DNA from: Hymenochaete sp. R1
Lineage: Eukaryota > Basidiomycota > Agaricomycetes > Hymenochaetales > Hymenochaetaceae
Assembly: GCA_019400425.1 (NCBI GenBank)
Contig: JAFREE010000077.1
Span: 1-64,000, forward strand
Length of the DNA stretch: 64,000 bases
Direction of reading: 5' to 3'
Shown here: positions 1-11,200 of the stretch, piece after piece
Layout of the letters: each line of letters opens with the position of its first letter
How positions within the stretch are numbered: the stretch's first letter is position 1
The notes under the pieces: model-generated
What the model was told of the DNA's origin: nothing
Database searches by the model: none
The model's input: the letters and a program-made list of their open reading frames with translations, nothing else
Position numbers and translations under genes: made by a program

Positions 1-1494
1 ATGTGAAAGAGATAGCGACGAATTGAAGAGGTGAAGAAGAAGGTGAGAACAAAGTGGGAAAGCCCACTTGATTAGGCGATAGGAAATGTTGGAGATACCG
101 GGTGCAGAGGTATTGGAAGTTTTGGCAAGAACGGATGATAGTTCAGAAAGAGAGAAAGGGGGAAAAGTACGAGAGGGAAGTGGAGGGGGATCGGATGTGA
201 GGGAGGTCCTGCAAAGTGGACGATCCGGAGGAAAGAAAGTCTGTCGTAGGAGGACAGCGTGATCTTGTGGTGAATGTGACCACTGGTTATTATGAAGGAG
301 AGGGGGAAGAGCAGGAGATCGACGCCCCTGAGCCCATTTGGCTTTGCGAAAAATAGAGTCTGGATGAGCATCATAGCAGAGCTCGTCATAGAATTGACGC
401 TTAACATGAGAGGTGAGATTATGAAAAGTGTGTTTGTCCTCCCTTGTTGGGGAGGGTAAGGAACGAAGGTTATGAAGAGCGGAGATGCATTCTGCGTTCC
501 ACCACAGATTATGTGGGCGATTGGGCGAAAGGGGCTTGTGGGGGTGGAAGGTAGAGGTAGATGCAAGGGAAAAGGCTGCAATGATTACAGAAGCAAAATT
601 GTCAAGGTCATCTTCAGAGGTGATGGGGATGACTGAGAGTGGGCCGATGGCCCGCCCAAAGGATTCAACCCATTTGTCAGAGAGGCTAGGGTCAATGACA
701 AATGGCCAAAGTTGAGGAGGGGAGATGTCAGGAGAAAACGATATATCAAGGGTGAAAGAAAGATATGCATGATCAGAGCAGAGTGCCCGATCGAAGACTG
801 CAGTCCAATGAGGGATGAAATCATAAAGGAAAAGAGAAGAAGAAATGAATGTTAAGTCAAGAGTGGATTGATAGTGCGGGGAAAAGTAAGTTGCTGTATG
901 CGGCGTATTGAGAAGAGTAAGGGAGTTGGCGGAGATGGTATCATAAAAGATACGGGCTGACTGTGATGTGGAATGTGGGGGAGTTAAGGACCACATAGGA
1001 TGGTGAAGATTAAAATCGCCAGTAATGATGAGGTTATCATACTGAGCGAGAGGGAGATCGTCAAAGGAGTGGACAAATCGATCCTCATGCCCTGGTTGGT
1101 TGTAAGCCGCCAGGATGGAAAAGGAGGGAGTGGTACGGGAGGTTAGTCCGAGAAGAAAGAGAGATGGAGAGAGGGTAGGAGAGATAGAAAAGAGATGGGA
1201 AAGATGTTTGCGGATGTAGATAATGACTTTGAAAGGATCAGAATCCAAAAAGGGATGAGGGGGGGTAAAGGACGTCCACATAGGATGTGAGACGGAGCCA
1301 AGAATAGGGTGGGGTTCGGAGGAGTCGAACTGAGGTCGATGACCAACAACGCCACACCACGGTTCAATGAAAATGGCGATGGAGAAATTGTCATCAATAA
1401 TAGAGTTGAGAGCAACATGCATCCGTGCATTAGAGCGATTGACATTAAGATGAAAAATATGAAGCGGGGATGCGAAAAGGTTGTCACTCATCAT
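1..1494 (-). CDS. LINE ORF2, endonuclease and start of reverse transcriptase (truncated by window)
   Basis: I translated the minus strand by hand over the start and over the last 600 bases to position 1 and found an open frame; the part between was checked through its family motifs. It begins ATG ATG AGT GAC at 1494, inside the end of ORF1. Motifs of the APE/exonuclease-endonuclease-phosphatase fold occur in order: LNVNRSN near residue 17, an EPW motif, AAYNQPGHE and GDFNLHHPMWS. After these comes the WWN..C linker usual between endonuclease and RT, then SAPGISNISYRLIKWA, the start of RT. The endonuclease nicks target DNA; the RT copies the element RNA from the nick. The catalytic RT motif is beyond the window edge. 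Confidence 0.92.
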   Translation of the reverse strand, partial: MMSDNLFASPLHIFHLNVNRSNARMHVALNSIIDDNFSIAIFIEPWCGVVGHRPQFDSSEPHPILGSVSHPMWTSFTPPHPFLDSDPFKVIIYIRKHLSHLFSISPTLSPSLFLLGLTSRTTPSFSILAAYNQPGHEDRFVHSFDDLPLAQYDNLIITGDFNLHHPMWSLTPPHSTSQSARIFYDTISANSLTLLNTPHTATYFSPHYQSTLDLTFISSSLFLYDFIPHWTAVFDRALCSDHAYLSFTLDISFSPDISPPQLWPFVIDPSLSDKWVESFGRAIGPLSVIPITSEDDLDNFASVIIAAFSLASTSTFHPHKPLSPNRPHNLWWNAECISALHNLRSLPSPTREDKHTFHNLTSHVKRQFYDELCYDAHPDSIFRKAKWAQGRRSPALPPLLHNNQWSHSPQDHAVLLRQTFFPPDRPLCRTSLTSDPPPLPSRTFPPFSLSELSSVLAKTSNTSAPGISNISYRLIKWAFPLCSHLLLHLFNSSLSLSH

Positions 1495-3229
1495 CAATCA
1501 TGTCAGATCGGTGCGAGCGGGCATCTAGATCTGCAATCGGAACTGGCCGATTGGGAAGACGGTACTTCTGTTTGACAGGGCACTCGTAGAGAGCATCTGC
1601 ACGGTGGTCGCCTTTGCAGATAGCGCAGACGGGAGGGTGAGGGCATGTGGGGTCAGAATTAGGTTGTTCGCCACAAGCGAAACACTTGTGACGGTGTTGT
1701 TGGAAGGTGTGGGGACCCCCACAGTGAACGCATATGGGAGTTTTGGACTTACATTCAGAGGCGACGTGGCCAGGCTGCCAGCATTGTGAGCATTGACGGA
1801 AGCGGGGTTGGTCGACCCACTTCTTAGGGAAGACTCGCATACCGAACATATAGAAGGGCGTGCGAAGTATCTGTTTCTGTATGGCATCAGTAGGGTCTTC
1901 AACTTCGAAGACAATGGAGGAGGCGGGAGCTGTAATATTCTCAACCTTCCGAAGCCATGTAGGGGGTCGACGGATGGTGAAGTGTTTTACGCATGGATTA
2001 GCTTGGAGGGCACCTAAGAGTTCATCTGCTGTGTGAGGGAGGTTAGTGAAGGGATCCGCAAAAGGAACGCCAGGAAGATGAATGGTGGAGCATTTAACGG
2101 ATTGTCGGAGGGTAGGCGGTGGGAAGTGCTCAAAGACATTTGTGAATTTGTCGGCGTGAGTCTGAATAAGAGCAGGATCAGTACCAAAGGGAAACGTGAA
2201 AACACAATTATTATTTGAGTTCCATTGTGCCCCGAGGGTATGGATGTTGGCGGTGGCAGGATTGCGGTCAAGAGCAATTTTCAACTTGGCGAGGATTTTC
2301 TCGGGGACTGGGCGGACCTTGGGCGGAGCTTGTTTGTTGAAGACGGCCGTAAAGCGAAGGAACTGAGCGCCTGGGAGTGGATTGAGGCGCTGAGGGGCTG
2401 GTTTGGTGTTGGATGCCGGTGTTTTTGGTGGAGGCACTTTGGACGGAGGTGCTGCAGGTTTGGCAGCCGTTTGAGCGAACGACGGTCTGGCTGAAGAGGG
2501 CGTATCCGATGCGGAAGGAGTGCGATTGTCGGAAGAGGCGACATGTTGCGTGATGGTGGCAAGTTGCTTCTGCACCTGCAAGAGATGAGCCTTGACGTTG
2601 TAGCCGGTGTCCACCTGTAGACCGAGTGCAGAAGCCGTACCCCTCATAGAGGTTTGAATACGGTCCTGGCCTTCCTGATTAAGCAGAGGGAAAAGATCAG
2701 TGAGGAGGTGAGCCGATGTTTCGAAAATAGAGAGAAGATCCAAAGCATCGTATGGGTTGATCGTGTATTCAGGCTGATAGGCGATTTCACTGAAACGCGT
2801 CTGGGTAGTGGCGAAAGACTTGAGGAGGGTGCGAAAGCGAGCCTGGCAGCGACCACTGTCTTCTGGCGAGCTGACCTTGTCAATTTGAGATGGGCGAAAG
2901 TTGACCGGGGGAGGTGAGGCTGAGACCGAATGAGTTGCCGAGGGAGGAGCTGAAAAAAGGGGGGACCGAATAGAATGTGAAGGAGAGGGCATGTGTACAT
3001 CCTCTTCCATGTGAAGGGTACGCGTTTCTGCAGGGGGTCGAATGGGCTCCCCCCCTCCCTCTGGGATAACTTGGACTGACAAGGGGTTAGTAAGGGGAAC
3101 ATGAGAAGGATGAATAGGAGGGGTGGATGAGGAGCGAGAGGGACGGGAGGAGAGGGAGGTGAGAGGAGAAGAGAGGGAATCAGAAACAGTGGTAAAGTCC
3201 TGAGGGGGACCACCGGCGGCTCCCGCCAT
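1484..3229 (-). CDS. LINE ORF1, gag-like protein with zinc knuckles
   Basis: About 581 residues from the ATG at 3229 (start MAGAAGGPP); the open frame extends upstream to 3301 but only with a non-ATG codon. The first 300 residues are Pro/Ser/Thr-rich. The C-terminal quarter carries a classic CX2CX4HX4C knuckle (CSQCWQPGHVASEC), followed by further Cys/His clusters (CVHCGGPH, CAICKGDH). Such ORF1 proteins coat the element RNA and act as nucleic-acid chaperones during target-primed reverse transcription. The stop (1486-1484) overlaps the start of ORF2, suggesting coupled translation. Assignment as LINE ORF1 rests on the knuckles and on the endonuclease ORF directly behind it. Confidence 0.9.
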   Translation of the reverse strand: MAGAAGGPPQDFTTVSDSLSSPLTSLSSRPSRSSSTPPIHPSHVPLTNPLSVQVIPEGGGEPIRPPAETRTLHMEEDVHMPSPSHSIRSPLFSAPPSATHSVSASPPPVNFRPSQIDKVSSPEDSGRCQARFRTLLKSFATTQTRFSEIAYQPEYTINPYDALDLLSIFETSAHLLTDLFPLLNQEGQDRIQTSMRGTASALGLQVDTGYNVKAHLLQVQKQLATITQHVASSDNRTPSASDTPSSARPSFAQTAAKPAAPPSKVPPPKTPASNTKPAPQRLNPLPGAQFLRFTAVFNKQAPPKVRPVPEKILAKLKIALDRNPATANIHTLGAQWNSNNNCVFTFPFGTDPALIQTHADKFTNVFEHFPPPTLRQSVKCSTIHLPGVPFADPFTNLPHTADELLGALQANPCVKHFTIRRPPTWLRKVENITAPASSIVFEVEDPTDAIQKQILRTPFYMFGMRVFPKKWVDQPRFRQCSQCWQPGHVASECKSKTPICVHCGGPHTFQQHRHKCFACGEQPNSDPTCPHPPVCAICKGDHRADALYECPVKQKYRLPNRPVPIADLDARSHRSDMIDDE

Positions 3230-3301
3230 AATTACAACAAAAGAGGAACTATCAGGCACACAGAACAGATGACAAAGAGAAGAATGGAAAGTAAAAGACA
3301 A

Positions 3302-3911
3302 AATAAGAAAGGAAACCGGCAGTCAGGATAGAGATGAGCGAAAAACGTTGAGTAGCGACGAGGAAAGAAGCGTGGGAAAAACTTGGGTGGTGGTGGTTAA
3401 AGGGCAAGGATGACGACGTGCAAGTACATCACACTGCCACTGCCTCGGGTTGACTCACTCAGTACTGTCTTTCAACTTGTTATCCTCCTTCCTACTTTTT
3501 TGGTTCGTCAACTTTGTTTTATTTTCTATAATCTTTTGGTTTGTGACGGAAACCACAAGCCACGGCGGTAGTGATTTCGAAAAAATGGAGCACGAGTACC
3601 TCGTTGACCCAACTCACTGTGCATTGTGTCTGGCTACCTAAGGCGTTCATTGTGCAAGCAGGGTTTCTTACGGTCGTGCTTCCGGCTGTCGCATTCAGGG
3701 CAAAAGTAGGTGGCTGGCTCGTTTCATGCATTACGCAGAGCGTAAGCCACAATACGCTATATCGCCGAGCCGCGACCACATAGGTGAGTGTTAAAACCTT
3801 CAAGCTTTGCCTCTTTATCCACTTCTTCATTACCCTCAGTTTCCATCTCTTTCATCTTCTTGAAAAGAACTATCTTTCTCTGTCAAAAGCCTACCTGTCT
3901 CCGATATAATC
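3302..3911. other. Intergenic: LINE 5' flank and BTB gene promoter
   Basis: No convincing gene. The left part presumably contains the LINE 5' untranslated region. The right part (about 3790-3911) is pyrimidine-rich, as is common just upstream of basidiomycete start codons. Short open frames here have no recognisable features. Confidence 0.5.
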
Positions 3912-5095
3912 ATGGGAAAACGTAACGGCAAGCGTACCAAACGAGACCCACCTGGCTCCTCTTCCAATCAGACTGCCGTCGAGGGTGGGTTCGCTTCATC
4001 ATCACAGACCCTTGGCCTGTCGCTCGTTCCAGATAAAAATGTTGCGAAACCTCCATTCGATCAGCCAGGCATTGATTCAGTCACCTCTGTCAGTGAGGAT
4101 CAAGTGACTTCCTACATCAATCGAGGTGTCTTGTTAATGACATCCCGATATTTTGAAAAAAAGTTAAAATCCGAGAGCAAGGTCAAAGCTGCCATTTCTT
4201 GCCCTTGCCCTAGTTTAATCCTCGATATTCTTCTTCGTTTCGTACATCCGATCGATCCCCCAGTATTCAAAGACGCGGGGATCTCCCATGACAGTCTCCC
4301 ATACCTATTGTTGGGTGTCATTTATAACCAGGCGAAGAAGTTTGGAATGGATTACGTATGTTCATCCGTAAACAAGGTCGCTAGCGACCTCGTTTTCAAC
4401 AATATGGTTCCGTCGACTGGCCCAGCGGCTTTTCGCTTGTATGGTGCAGTATGTCTTCTGAATTCGTCCCATGAGCTCAAATTTCGAGCGGCGCAGAACA
4501 CGCTTTATGTTCCGCTAACCATTGATCAATCTCTCATTGATGAGATGACGGAGGAGGGAGTTAGTCTTGCCGACATTGGACGTTTGCAGGTCTACAGGGG
4601 CCACTGCTTCCAGGCGAGTAAGGACCTCCTTACTATCGATGCCCACGACGGATTCCCGAGTGGCTTGCCTGATGTTTATGCTTCGTTTGTATCGTGCATG
4701 CATTGCTGCGGCTCGAGGGTCGTGAGCTCTGGTCCGATGCGCTTGGGTGCTGCCCGATGGTGGCAAGTTTTTGTCGAGCGCGCTCTCGCGCGTCTTCGCG
4801 AGGCTCCTCTTGATCAGCACATTTTTTTCGAATGGTTCGTCACTTCGATCTTTGAGGAGGCCAAGAAATGTGCTTCATGCTCTATGGTCGTTTATTGGAA
4901 GTGGTGCAATGTCATGCCCATGTTGGCTCGCACACTTTCCGAGCGCATTTTTGCTGTGAGTCGTTTTCTTATCCCCTTTATTTCCTTTTGACTTATACGC
5001 CTCAGATTCCACTCGAAACAACCGATGAAGAAGCCTCTCCTGTTCAAACCGGACAAGAGCTGGGCGCCTCTGACAAAAACAGCGGTCACGCGTAA
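3912..5095 (+). CDS. BTB/POZ-like domain protein
   Basis: Two exons, 3912-4955 and 5006-5095, joined at a GTGAGT...CTCAG intron; 377 residues. After a basic N-terminus (GKRNGKRTKR) comes a BTB-like core: VLLMTSRYFEKKL, a short hydrophobic strand, ILDILLRFVHPIDPPVF, then KKFGMDYV and AAFRLYGAVCLLN, matching the helices of the large basidiomycete BTB family. BTB domains dimerise, and many serve as Cullin-3 substrate adaptors or nuclear scaffolds. No second domain is visible, so the partner and role are unknown. It lies beside the LINE in head-to-head orientation. Family confidence is moderate because the very N-terminal BTB strands are weak. Confidence 0.65.
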
Positions 5096-5772
5096 AAGTC
5101 TTGACCAGTTCTTCAATGACATGAAATCGGCTAAATTGTGACCGAGCATTTCGCTCCTTACCGATGTTACGTTGCATCCCCCCCTCTCACTTCATTAATC
5201 CCCTCTCCCGTTTATCTCCAAACTGTGAAACCATCGACCTCCCCATTTTCTAGCAATGACTTTATTTCTATCACTACTTTCTTTCACGCCTCAAGATCCG
5301 TGTTCCTTGACTTGAACTTATGCGTGCATTCACGACAATGCAAAATCAATCGTAAAACTGTTTGAAATCTCGACGTGTTCTGTTGCAAGGCGCCTCACGA
5401 TCGATCATGCTGGTCTTTTCGAACACATGGAGATCATCATAAAGTACACCGAGTAATTATGACGTGTACAGCTTAGACCTGAGAGCACTATACTAAGTCT
5501 TGAAGAACTCGTGTGTATCTGGCAATGCTTGGCATGGAAGCACCGGGAAGCTGTGGCAAAGTTGCCGTGTTAGTGTGTATGTCAACAATGAATGAGCTCT
5601 TGCAAGCGCCTGCCCACAACCACAATACGCGAAGACGCCCGCGAAGTCGCGACGCGTCAAGTCCATCTCTTCGTTCTTGACCACATTGACAACCACGGCG
5701 ACGGCGGCTTCTATCATATCTCGAAATCCCATTGTACCCCGCACGATAAGGACAACACCAACCTTTCAGACG
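5096..5772. other. Intergenic, no gene seen
   Basis: Holds the 3' flank of the BTB gene and the leader of the next gene. Short open frames occur on both strands, but none has recognisable motifs or splice partners. Confidence 0.5.
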
Positions 5773-7656
5773 ATGCGTAATGCAAGTGGCTCTGGCTCGA
5801 CACTATATACTCTCCAGTCTTCATCAACCTCTGTTTCGGGTTCTCCCTGGATTTACGACGCCGGCGTTGATATGGATCTAGACGAAGATTTGGATGGAGG
5901 GGATGGCGACCTAGTGGAAGATGGGCATATAATATGGCAAGCTTCACAGTCTCCCTGCGATGCGTTGAATAGGCTGCTTGTGGATGCTCATACTTCGATG
6001 ACGAGTGAGGTCATTCAAATTTTGTCTCCATGCATTCTGTTCAGCTCATTCCATTCTTTTTAAAAAATCCTTTCCGGCGTTGGGACATGCTGTCAACGTC
6101 TAGCTCCGCATGAGTTGAGTTCGCCGACAAATACATGGTCCCCTTCACCAAGTTCGATATCCAACTCTGCATTCGCCATGACACCACAATCCCGAATCAC
6201 CGAAATGCCCCTACGTCGAAAAATACGCCCTACCAAACCACCATCCAGAATCCGCCAATCGCACAACAGCGTAAACCATTCCAACCCGAACACCAACCCC
6301 GGTTCGCCGTCAACCGACTCCCAACATCCTCCGTCAAATAGTTTATTTCCCCTGGCACATTCTGCAGCGCGTCTCGAGAACGCGACACTAGAGGTGCTTT
6401 CGAGTATACGGAGCGTTGGAAGGCAGGTTGACGCGGATGCTGCGAAGATGCGCATGACTGTCGAGAGGGCAAGAATGAAAGCTGAAGCGGAAAGGAAGCA
6501 GGTTCGGATGAGGAAGAGTGCCACGAAGTCCAGGAGTAGGGTTGGCGGTTTAGGACGGAGCTTGAGCGGACCTGCAGAGGTCGGAGAAACTTCTGCGAAG
6601 GTTGTTGAGGATAGCGGAAGGTTGAAAGATATGGACGTGGACGTGGACGAGGATACGCGACGGATGCCGCCTCCGGCTAATATTCCAATACGACGAAGTT
6701 CGTCCGCAAATGGCCCTGCTCTAGATGATGGTGGTAAAAGCGGCTCAAGATCTGTGCCGAAAGTCGAGGTGCCCAAAGAGAAGCAATGCAAAGCGCTCTC
6801 ATCTTCTCCCTCATCGCCATTAAATATAAAGGAACAATCGGACACTCCTGCAGATTTGACTACCAACCAAATTACTATGAAGGTCGAAGGAACTGAGCCA
6901 GCTGGTCTCGATGAACCAAATGTCGAACCATCAACTACTGCATCCATCGTACCGAAATTTACTTGCAGGAAGGATGCTATCTCGGAAGCGCCTTCAAGTA
7001 AGCTCAATGAAGGAGCAAGAAAACGAAGACATCCAGTTCTCTCGGACTCAACCATGAAATACTTTTCAAAAGGCGAGCGAGCGGCCAAGCACCTGCGTAC
7101 GAACGACTCCGTGATTCCTTCACCTTCACCGCCTCAATCTGTCGAAGTGGACACAAAATCAACTCACTTCGATTTCCCCTCTCCATCTCCTAGGTCTCAA
7201 GGTCCGCCAGTCCTAGGGATGCGGCGACCCACTAACAGTCCATCGCCTTCGACCGGGTCAACACTCAATTTACCAACGAAGCAGAAGAAATTTAAGTCTC
7301 CGCTTGCGAAAAACGCAGGTATGGCTAGTTCAACGACAAACGGGCGGACATCAAGCACCGGGACTGCAGACAAGGCTAATAGCCCAGTGTCTCGGACGTC
7401 GAAGCCGGAAGAGCGAGCCGCTATTGTCGCGCGGGCCAGAGCGAAGCAAGTAGCGAAGGCCGAAGAAGGATTAGAACAATGTCGAACGCAAGCTAAGGTG
7501 GCATCGGATGGTAAAATTGGATCGGCGAAAGATGTTCATACCGCACAACGGTCGTCTTCTCCGCCTGCAGAAGTCAACGATAGCTTTACGTCTGCTGATT
7601 TCGATATGGGAATCGACGAGGACGAATTGGAAAAGGTTTGTAGCATGTACGACTGA
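5773..7656 (+). CDS. Hypothetical protein, low complexity with short coiled coil
   Basis: I do not recognise this protein. Model: exon 1 5773-6004, intron with GTGAGG donor and CTAG acceptor, exon 2 6104-7656; about 594 residues. The N-terminus is acidic (DMDLDEDLDGGDGD). A helical charged stretch follows around residues 190-250 (RMTVERARMKAEAERKQVR), likely a short coiled coil. The rest is Ser/Pro/Lys-rich with many SP sites and basic patches such as RKRRHP, suggesting a nuclear phosphoprotein. Near the end an Ala/Arg/Lys helix (RAAIVARARAKQVAKAEE) precedes an acidic tail. A GTTTGT donor close to the stop could lead to a further small exon. The start codon is the best guess, not proven. Confidence 0.55.
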
Positions 7657-8244
7657 TTTCTTGGAACGACTTGATTATTGTTATGTACCGTGTCACGAAC
7701 GAAACGATATCTTTTTGATGTATTCACGGTACAATGAACTGGATGTCCTTTTTTTGTTCATGCCTCGTAGTCAAACACGTTCACGAACTCATCACGAACT
7801 ATTTTGTTGGTACTCAGCAGGTACTTTCCTCATTGGTTTATTCCCTACCACATCTCCGAAACATTCCCTGGTATGTGAGAAGACTATTTCCCATATTACC
7901 ATAATGTTTCATGAGGCATTGATTTATGGTTGCCGCGCAAGGAGTTTTCCTTTTCCTTCTTCGCTCTCAAACGCAAAAACGCACCGATAACTTTGTCTAT
8001 GATTATACTTTCAGACATTTATGAAGTCGCTTACACGTTGAATAATAACGAAAAAAAAGTTCAGAAAAGAGGGAAACGATTTTGAATCCGAGACGAGATG
8101 TCTCACGGACAAAGGCCGACGGCAAGAGCCGAGGGCAATAAGTACCAGACGTCCGTAGCCACACTGCTTCTGTCTCCCTCCATCATTCCCCTCACCCTCC
8201 CTCCTCCTTGCTCACAACCATCACCCCTCGATTTATCTTCGAGG
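7657..8244. other. Intergenic and leader of the RING gene
   Basis: A-rich to about 8080, then a strongly pyrimidine-rich run (about 8160-8230) right before the likely start at 8245. An in-frame ATG at 8098 would add 49 residues rich in Ser/Pro/Leu, coded by that pyrimidine run; it is more likely untranslated leader. Confidence 0.5.
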
Positions 8245-11200
8245 ATGGAAAACAGTCCGCCCCAACTCGAGCTACAACTCAGTCATTCGGGTTTCAAGCG
8301 GTCTTTCCAGCAGTTCGGTCTGGATGTCGACGATGCAGAGGACTTATCCGAGGAGGGGACGTCCAGTTCGACGTTGAGATCGATCGGGAGTAGCAGGGCG
8401 GGAAGTAGGACTGGTTCTTCGACATTGACGATGGCGAGTGGGAACTCAGACTATGCGTCTCAGTCAGCAGGTGTGGGCTATGGTCATGCAGCGAACGATC
8501 GAAACAAGCGCGCTCGTAGTGAGGGTCCGGAGGGCGGAGGTTCAACGAATAATCGCGGATTGTCGTCGAGTACGGGATCCAGCTCGAGCCAGAGCTCGAA
8601 CAGCAGCGGGTTATCGTATGCTACAGCGCAGTCGGATGTGGAGGATGTGTTGAACAGCGGTATGGAGGACAATAGTCGGAGTCAGGTGCCGCCGCAGGCG
8701 CCTCAAACGGGTTCGCCATCCTCAATGCGCATAGGGTTTGGCGGCCATAGGCAACGACGTTCATTCGAGGCAGTGTCAGGAGCAGCAGAGCCTACTTTCA
8801 GCTTTGGACCACCGCCGACGCCGTCCATCGCAGAGTTCGCAGCGTCTCGTTCGATTGCCCAGAGGGCGACGCTGAGTCCAAGGAACGGGACACCACCACC
8901 TGGGTTCTCCGACATGCTCTCGCCTCGTTCTTCGAGTCCTGTCCCGGCTCCTGCGCTCGATGTAGATGTCATGATGCAAGATAGCATCCAGGATGATGTC
9001 AGTCTCAGGCCGTATATCTTACAGCAACCGGTGGATGCTAGACCGCAAGCTGACTTGCGTCATGCAACGCAGGGTCTGCGAAGGGCAATAGAACGTGCCC
9101 AAGCCTTTGACAGAACGCTGGAACCCCTGAGGCATGATCTGCCGACTTCTTCCATTCGCCATACTTCGCAACCTCGATTGCCACCTTTCGAATTTGAAGC
9201 GTCTCGTCGTCGCTCTTCTCCAACACCAGCGCCACCTTTGACGAGCGCTCAGACAGGTGCAACATCTAGTATATTTGATCGCGACCTTAGCACCCTGCCA
9301 ACGTCTGCAGGCAGTAGTTTTGCTTCCAATTCATCCATCGACTTGTATTTTGCACCAACTTCAGCTCCTGTGCCAGCGGTGCAGCCTACGACAAATTGGA
9401 ACCCTTTTGGTGATCTTAGTGCTGCCCGATCCTCACGCGTTCGTGAGAGCCATCCTGTACCTCTTTCCCGGCGGCGACCAGATCTCTTTCAGAGAAATGA
9501 AGGCAGTAGTGAAGAGGCTATGCCTGAGGACGATTTGGCCGATCACGTTGGGTTGGCAAGATCATCTTCGCGACCGATTCAAAGGCCGCGCTCTCAGAAC
9601 CGCAACAATAGCGAACCCCCACCCCCTGATTCTCAAAGCTCTGGATTAAGATCAACTGAAGGAGTTTTCGAGTCCGCAATGGACGACTTGACAGACCTCT
9701 TGTTTGCGGATGACGACATCTTGTCCCCCTTTTATGATGATATGGATCCTATATCTCTTCTTTCTGGGCAGCGGAGCTCACAAATTGAAACGACGAGAAA
9801 CGAAAGGCGAGCATTGGGACGAAGGCGGCCTTCAAACGGTCGATCACTGATGGAACAGACACTGCGGCAGCAAGATTCTCAAGCAGCTCGCTCGAACCCA
9901 CTCACATCCTATCCCTATGATTTCTATAGTTCAAATCTCTCGAATTCAACATCAACATTCTCTCGTCGTCCAACGAGGCCGTCCGAGCGATCTGGCGAGC
10001 AAAATGGTAGATTGACTATTCAGAACAATTCTCGAGAAAATCTTTTTGTCCCTTCTCAGCTGCCCCCGCTTCGGGCAAGGGATAGCATAGAGGATGAATC
10101 GTCTGTCCTATTCGATCAGTACAGGCGCCTTCGTCCTCGCCCGCGCTCTCCTATTCCCAGTGTCAACCCTACTTCAGAGATAGCTCTCGAGGACATGATG
10201 ACAAACTACAGATTTCAACGGGGAAACCATGATGAAAGGCGCTCAGTCCAACCTCGCCCTCAATCAAGGTCCCCAACTCGCGATCCCCCGGCCCCTCCAT
10301 TCGATTTCTCGTTCAGCTCAGACCTATATCCTTCGTCAGCCTCGCGAGAGAGAGCAACGTCTTCCCACCCCGAATCATCGAGAATGGAACTTCCGACTTT
10401 GCGATCGTCGGTATTTGATCCTCTCGGTATGAATCCACCTTTACTGGATGATTTCTTGAGAGATATCAGAAGTAATAGTTCGAGGGCGACAGAGGCTGGG
10501 AATGCTTCTGGTATCTCGTCCGCAATTTCCAGCTCGGGCCTGAGATCGCGAGGTAAGTTTTCCGTTAATCAGCTCTTGCTTTCGCCGTACTGATGACGAA
10601 GCGCAGCCTCGCATGGCGATGCAGCGGGCCAAAGCAACTCGCTTCTCGAACTCGAGCGTAGAGTTTCAGGCACGTCTGAGTCTTTCGCTCGCTCCGTCCA
10701 AAGACCTCTGCCGGTCAATGAGCCAGCACCATGGGACGACCGAAACACTTGGTCACTACTAGATGAAGAAATTTCATTCCTCGCCAATGGTGACAGTCTC
10801 CTCTCGTCTCAACGCCAGAGCCAGAACCGTAATGAAGACGACTCAGTTGCTAGAACCAGAAGGGCAATGAATGCCAACCGTTGGAATTCGGCCTCCTTGC
10901 ACTCCCGAGATGGTGCGTCAAACACCAGGGAGGTCGAGCATGTTCCCTCGGCACGAACAAGGTTAAGAGAACTTCGCGAAGCACACCGCCTCCCCGTCTC
11001 TACTCGAAACGCCTCACGCAGTTCATGGGATATATATGTAAATGAACCAGCTGCACCTGTCCAGCTTACGAGATCACGTGAACGGGATCGTGATAATTCC
11101 ATTTTACGATTGGAACCGACGAACTCGCATGAAAGGACGCAGACCGGAAGCAATGAGACTGCAAGCTCCACAGAGGCTGCGGCGTTCTTTGCTTCCGGTC

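Larger units (their letters stand above)
1..3301 (-). mobile_element. Non-LTR (LINE-type) retrotransposon, 3' part outside window
   Basis: Two long adjacent minus-strand reading frames form a LINE: a gag-like ORF1 with cysteine/histidine knuckles, then an ORF2 with an APE-type endonuclease leading into reverse transcriptase. No stop or frameshift is seen in the visible 3.2 kb, so the copy may be young or intact. The 5' untranslated part probably extends some way past 3301, but I cannot place its end. The 3' end, any poly(A) or simple tail, and the target-site duplication are outside the window. The overlapping ORFs and endonuclease type resemble the I/Jockey/Tad groups known from fungi; the clade needs the missing reverse transcriptase. 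Confidence 0.9.

Noticed and set aside
1143..1487. Hydrophobic 114-codon minus-strand frame
   Set aside because: It is a shadow of LINE ORF2, which reads in another frame with clear endonuclease motifs.
8098..8244. Upstream in-frame ATG of the RING gene
   Set aside because: The added residues are coded by a pyrimidine-rich tract typical of untranslated leaders; the ATG at 8245 starts a more normal protein. Not excluded.
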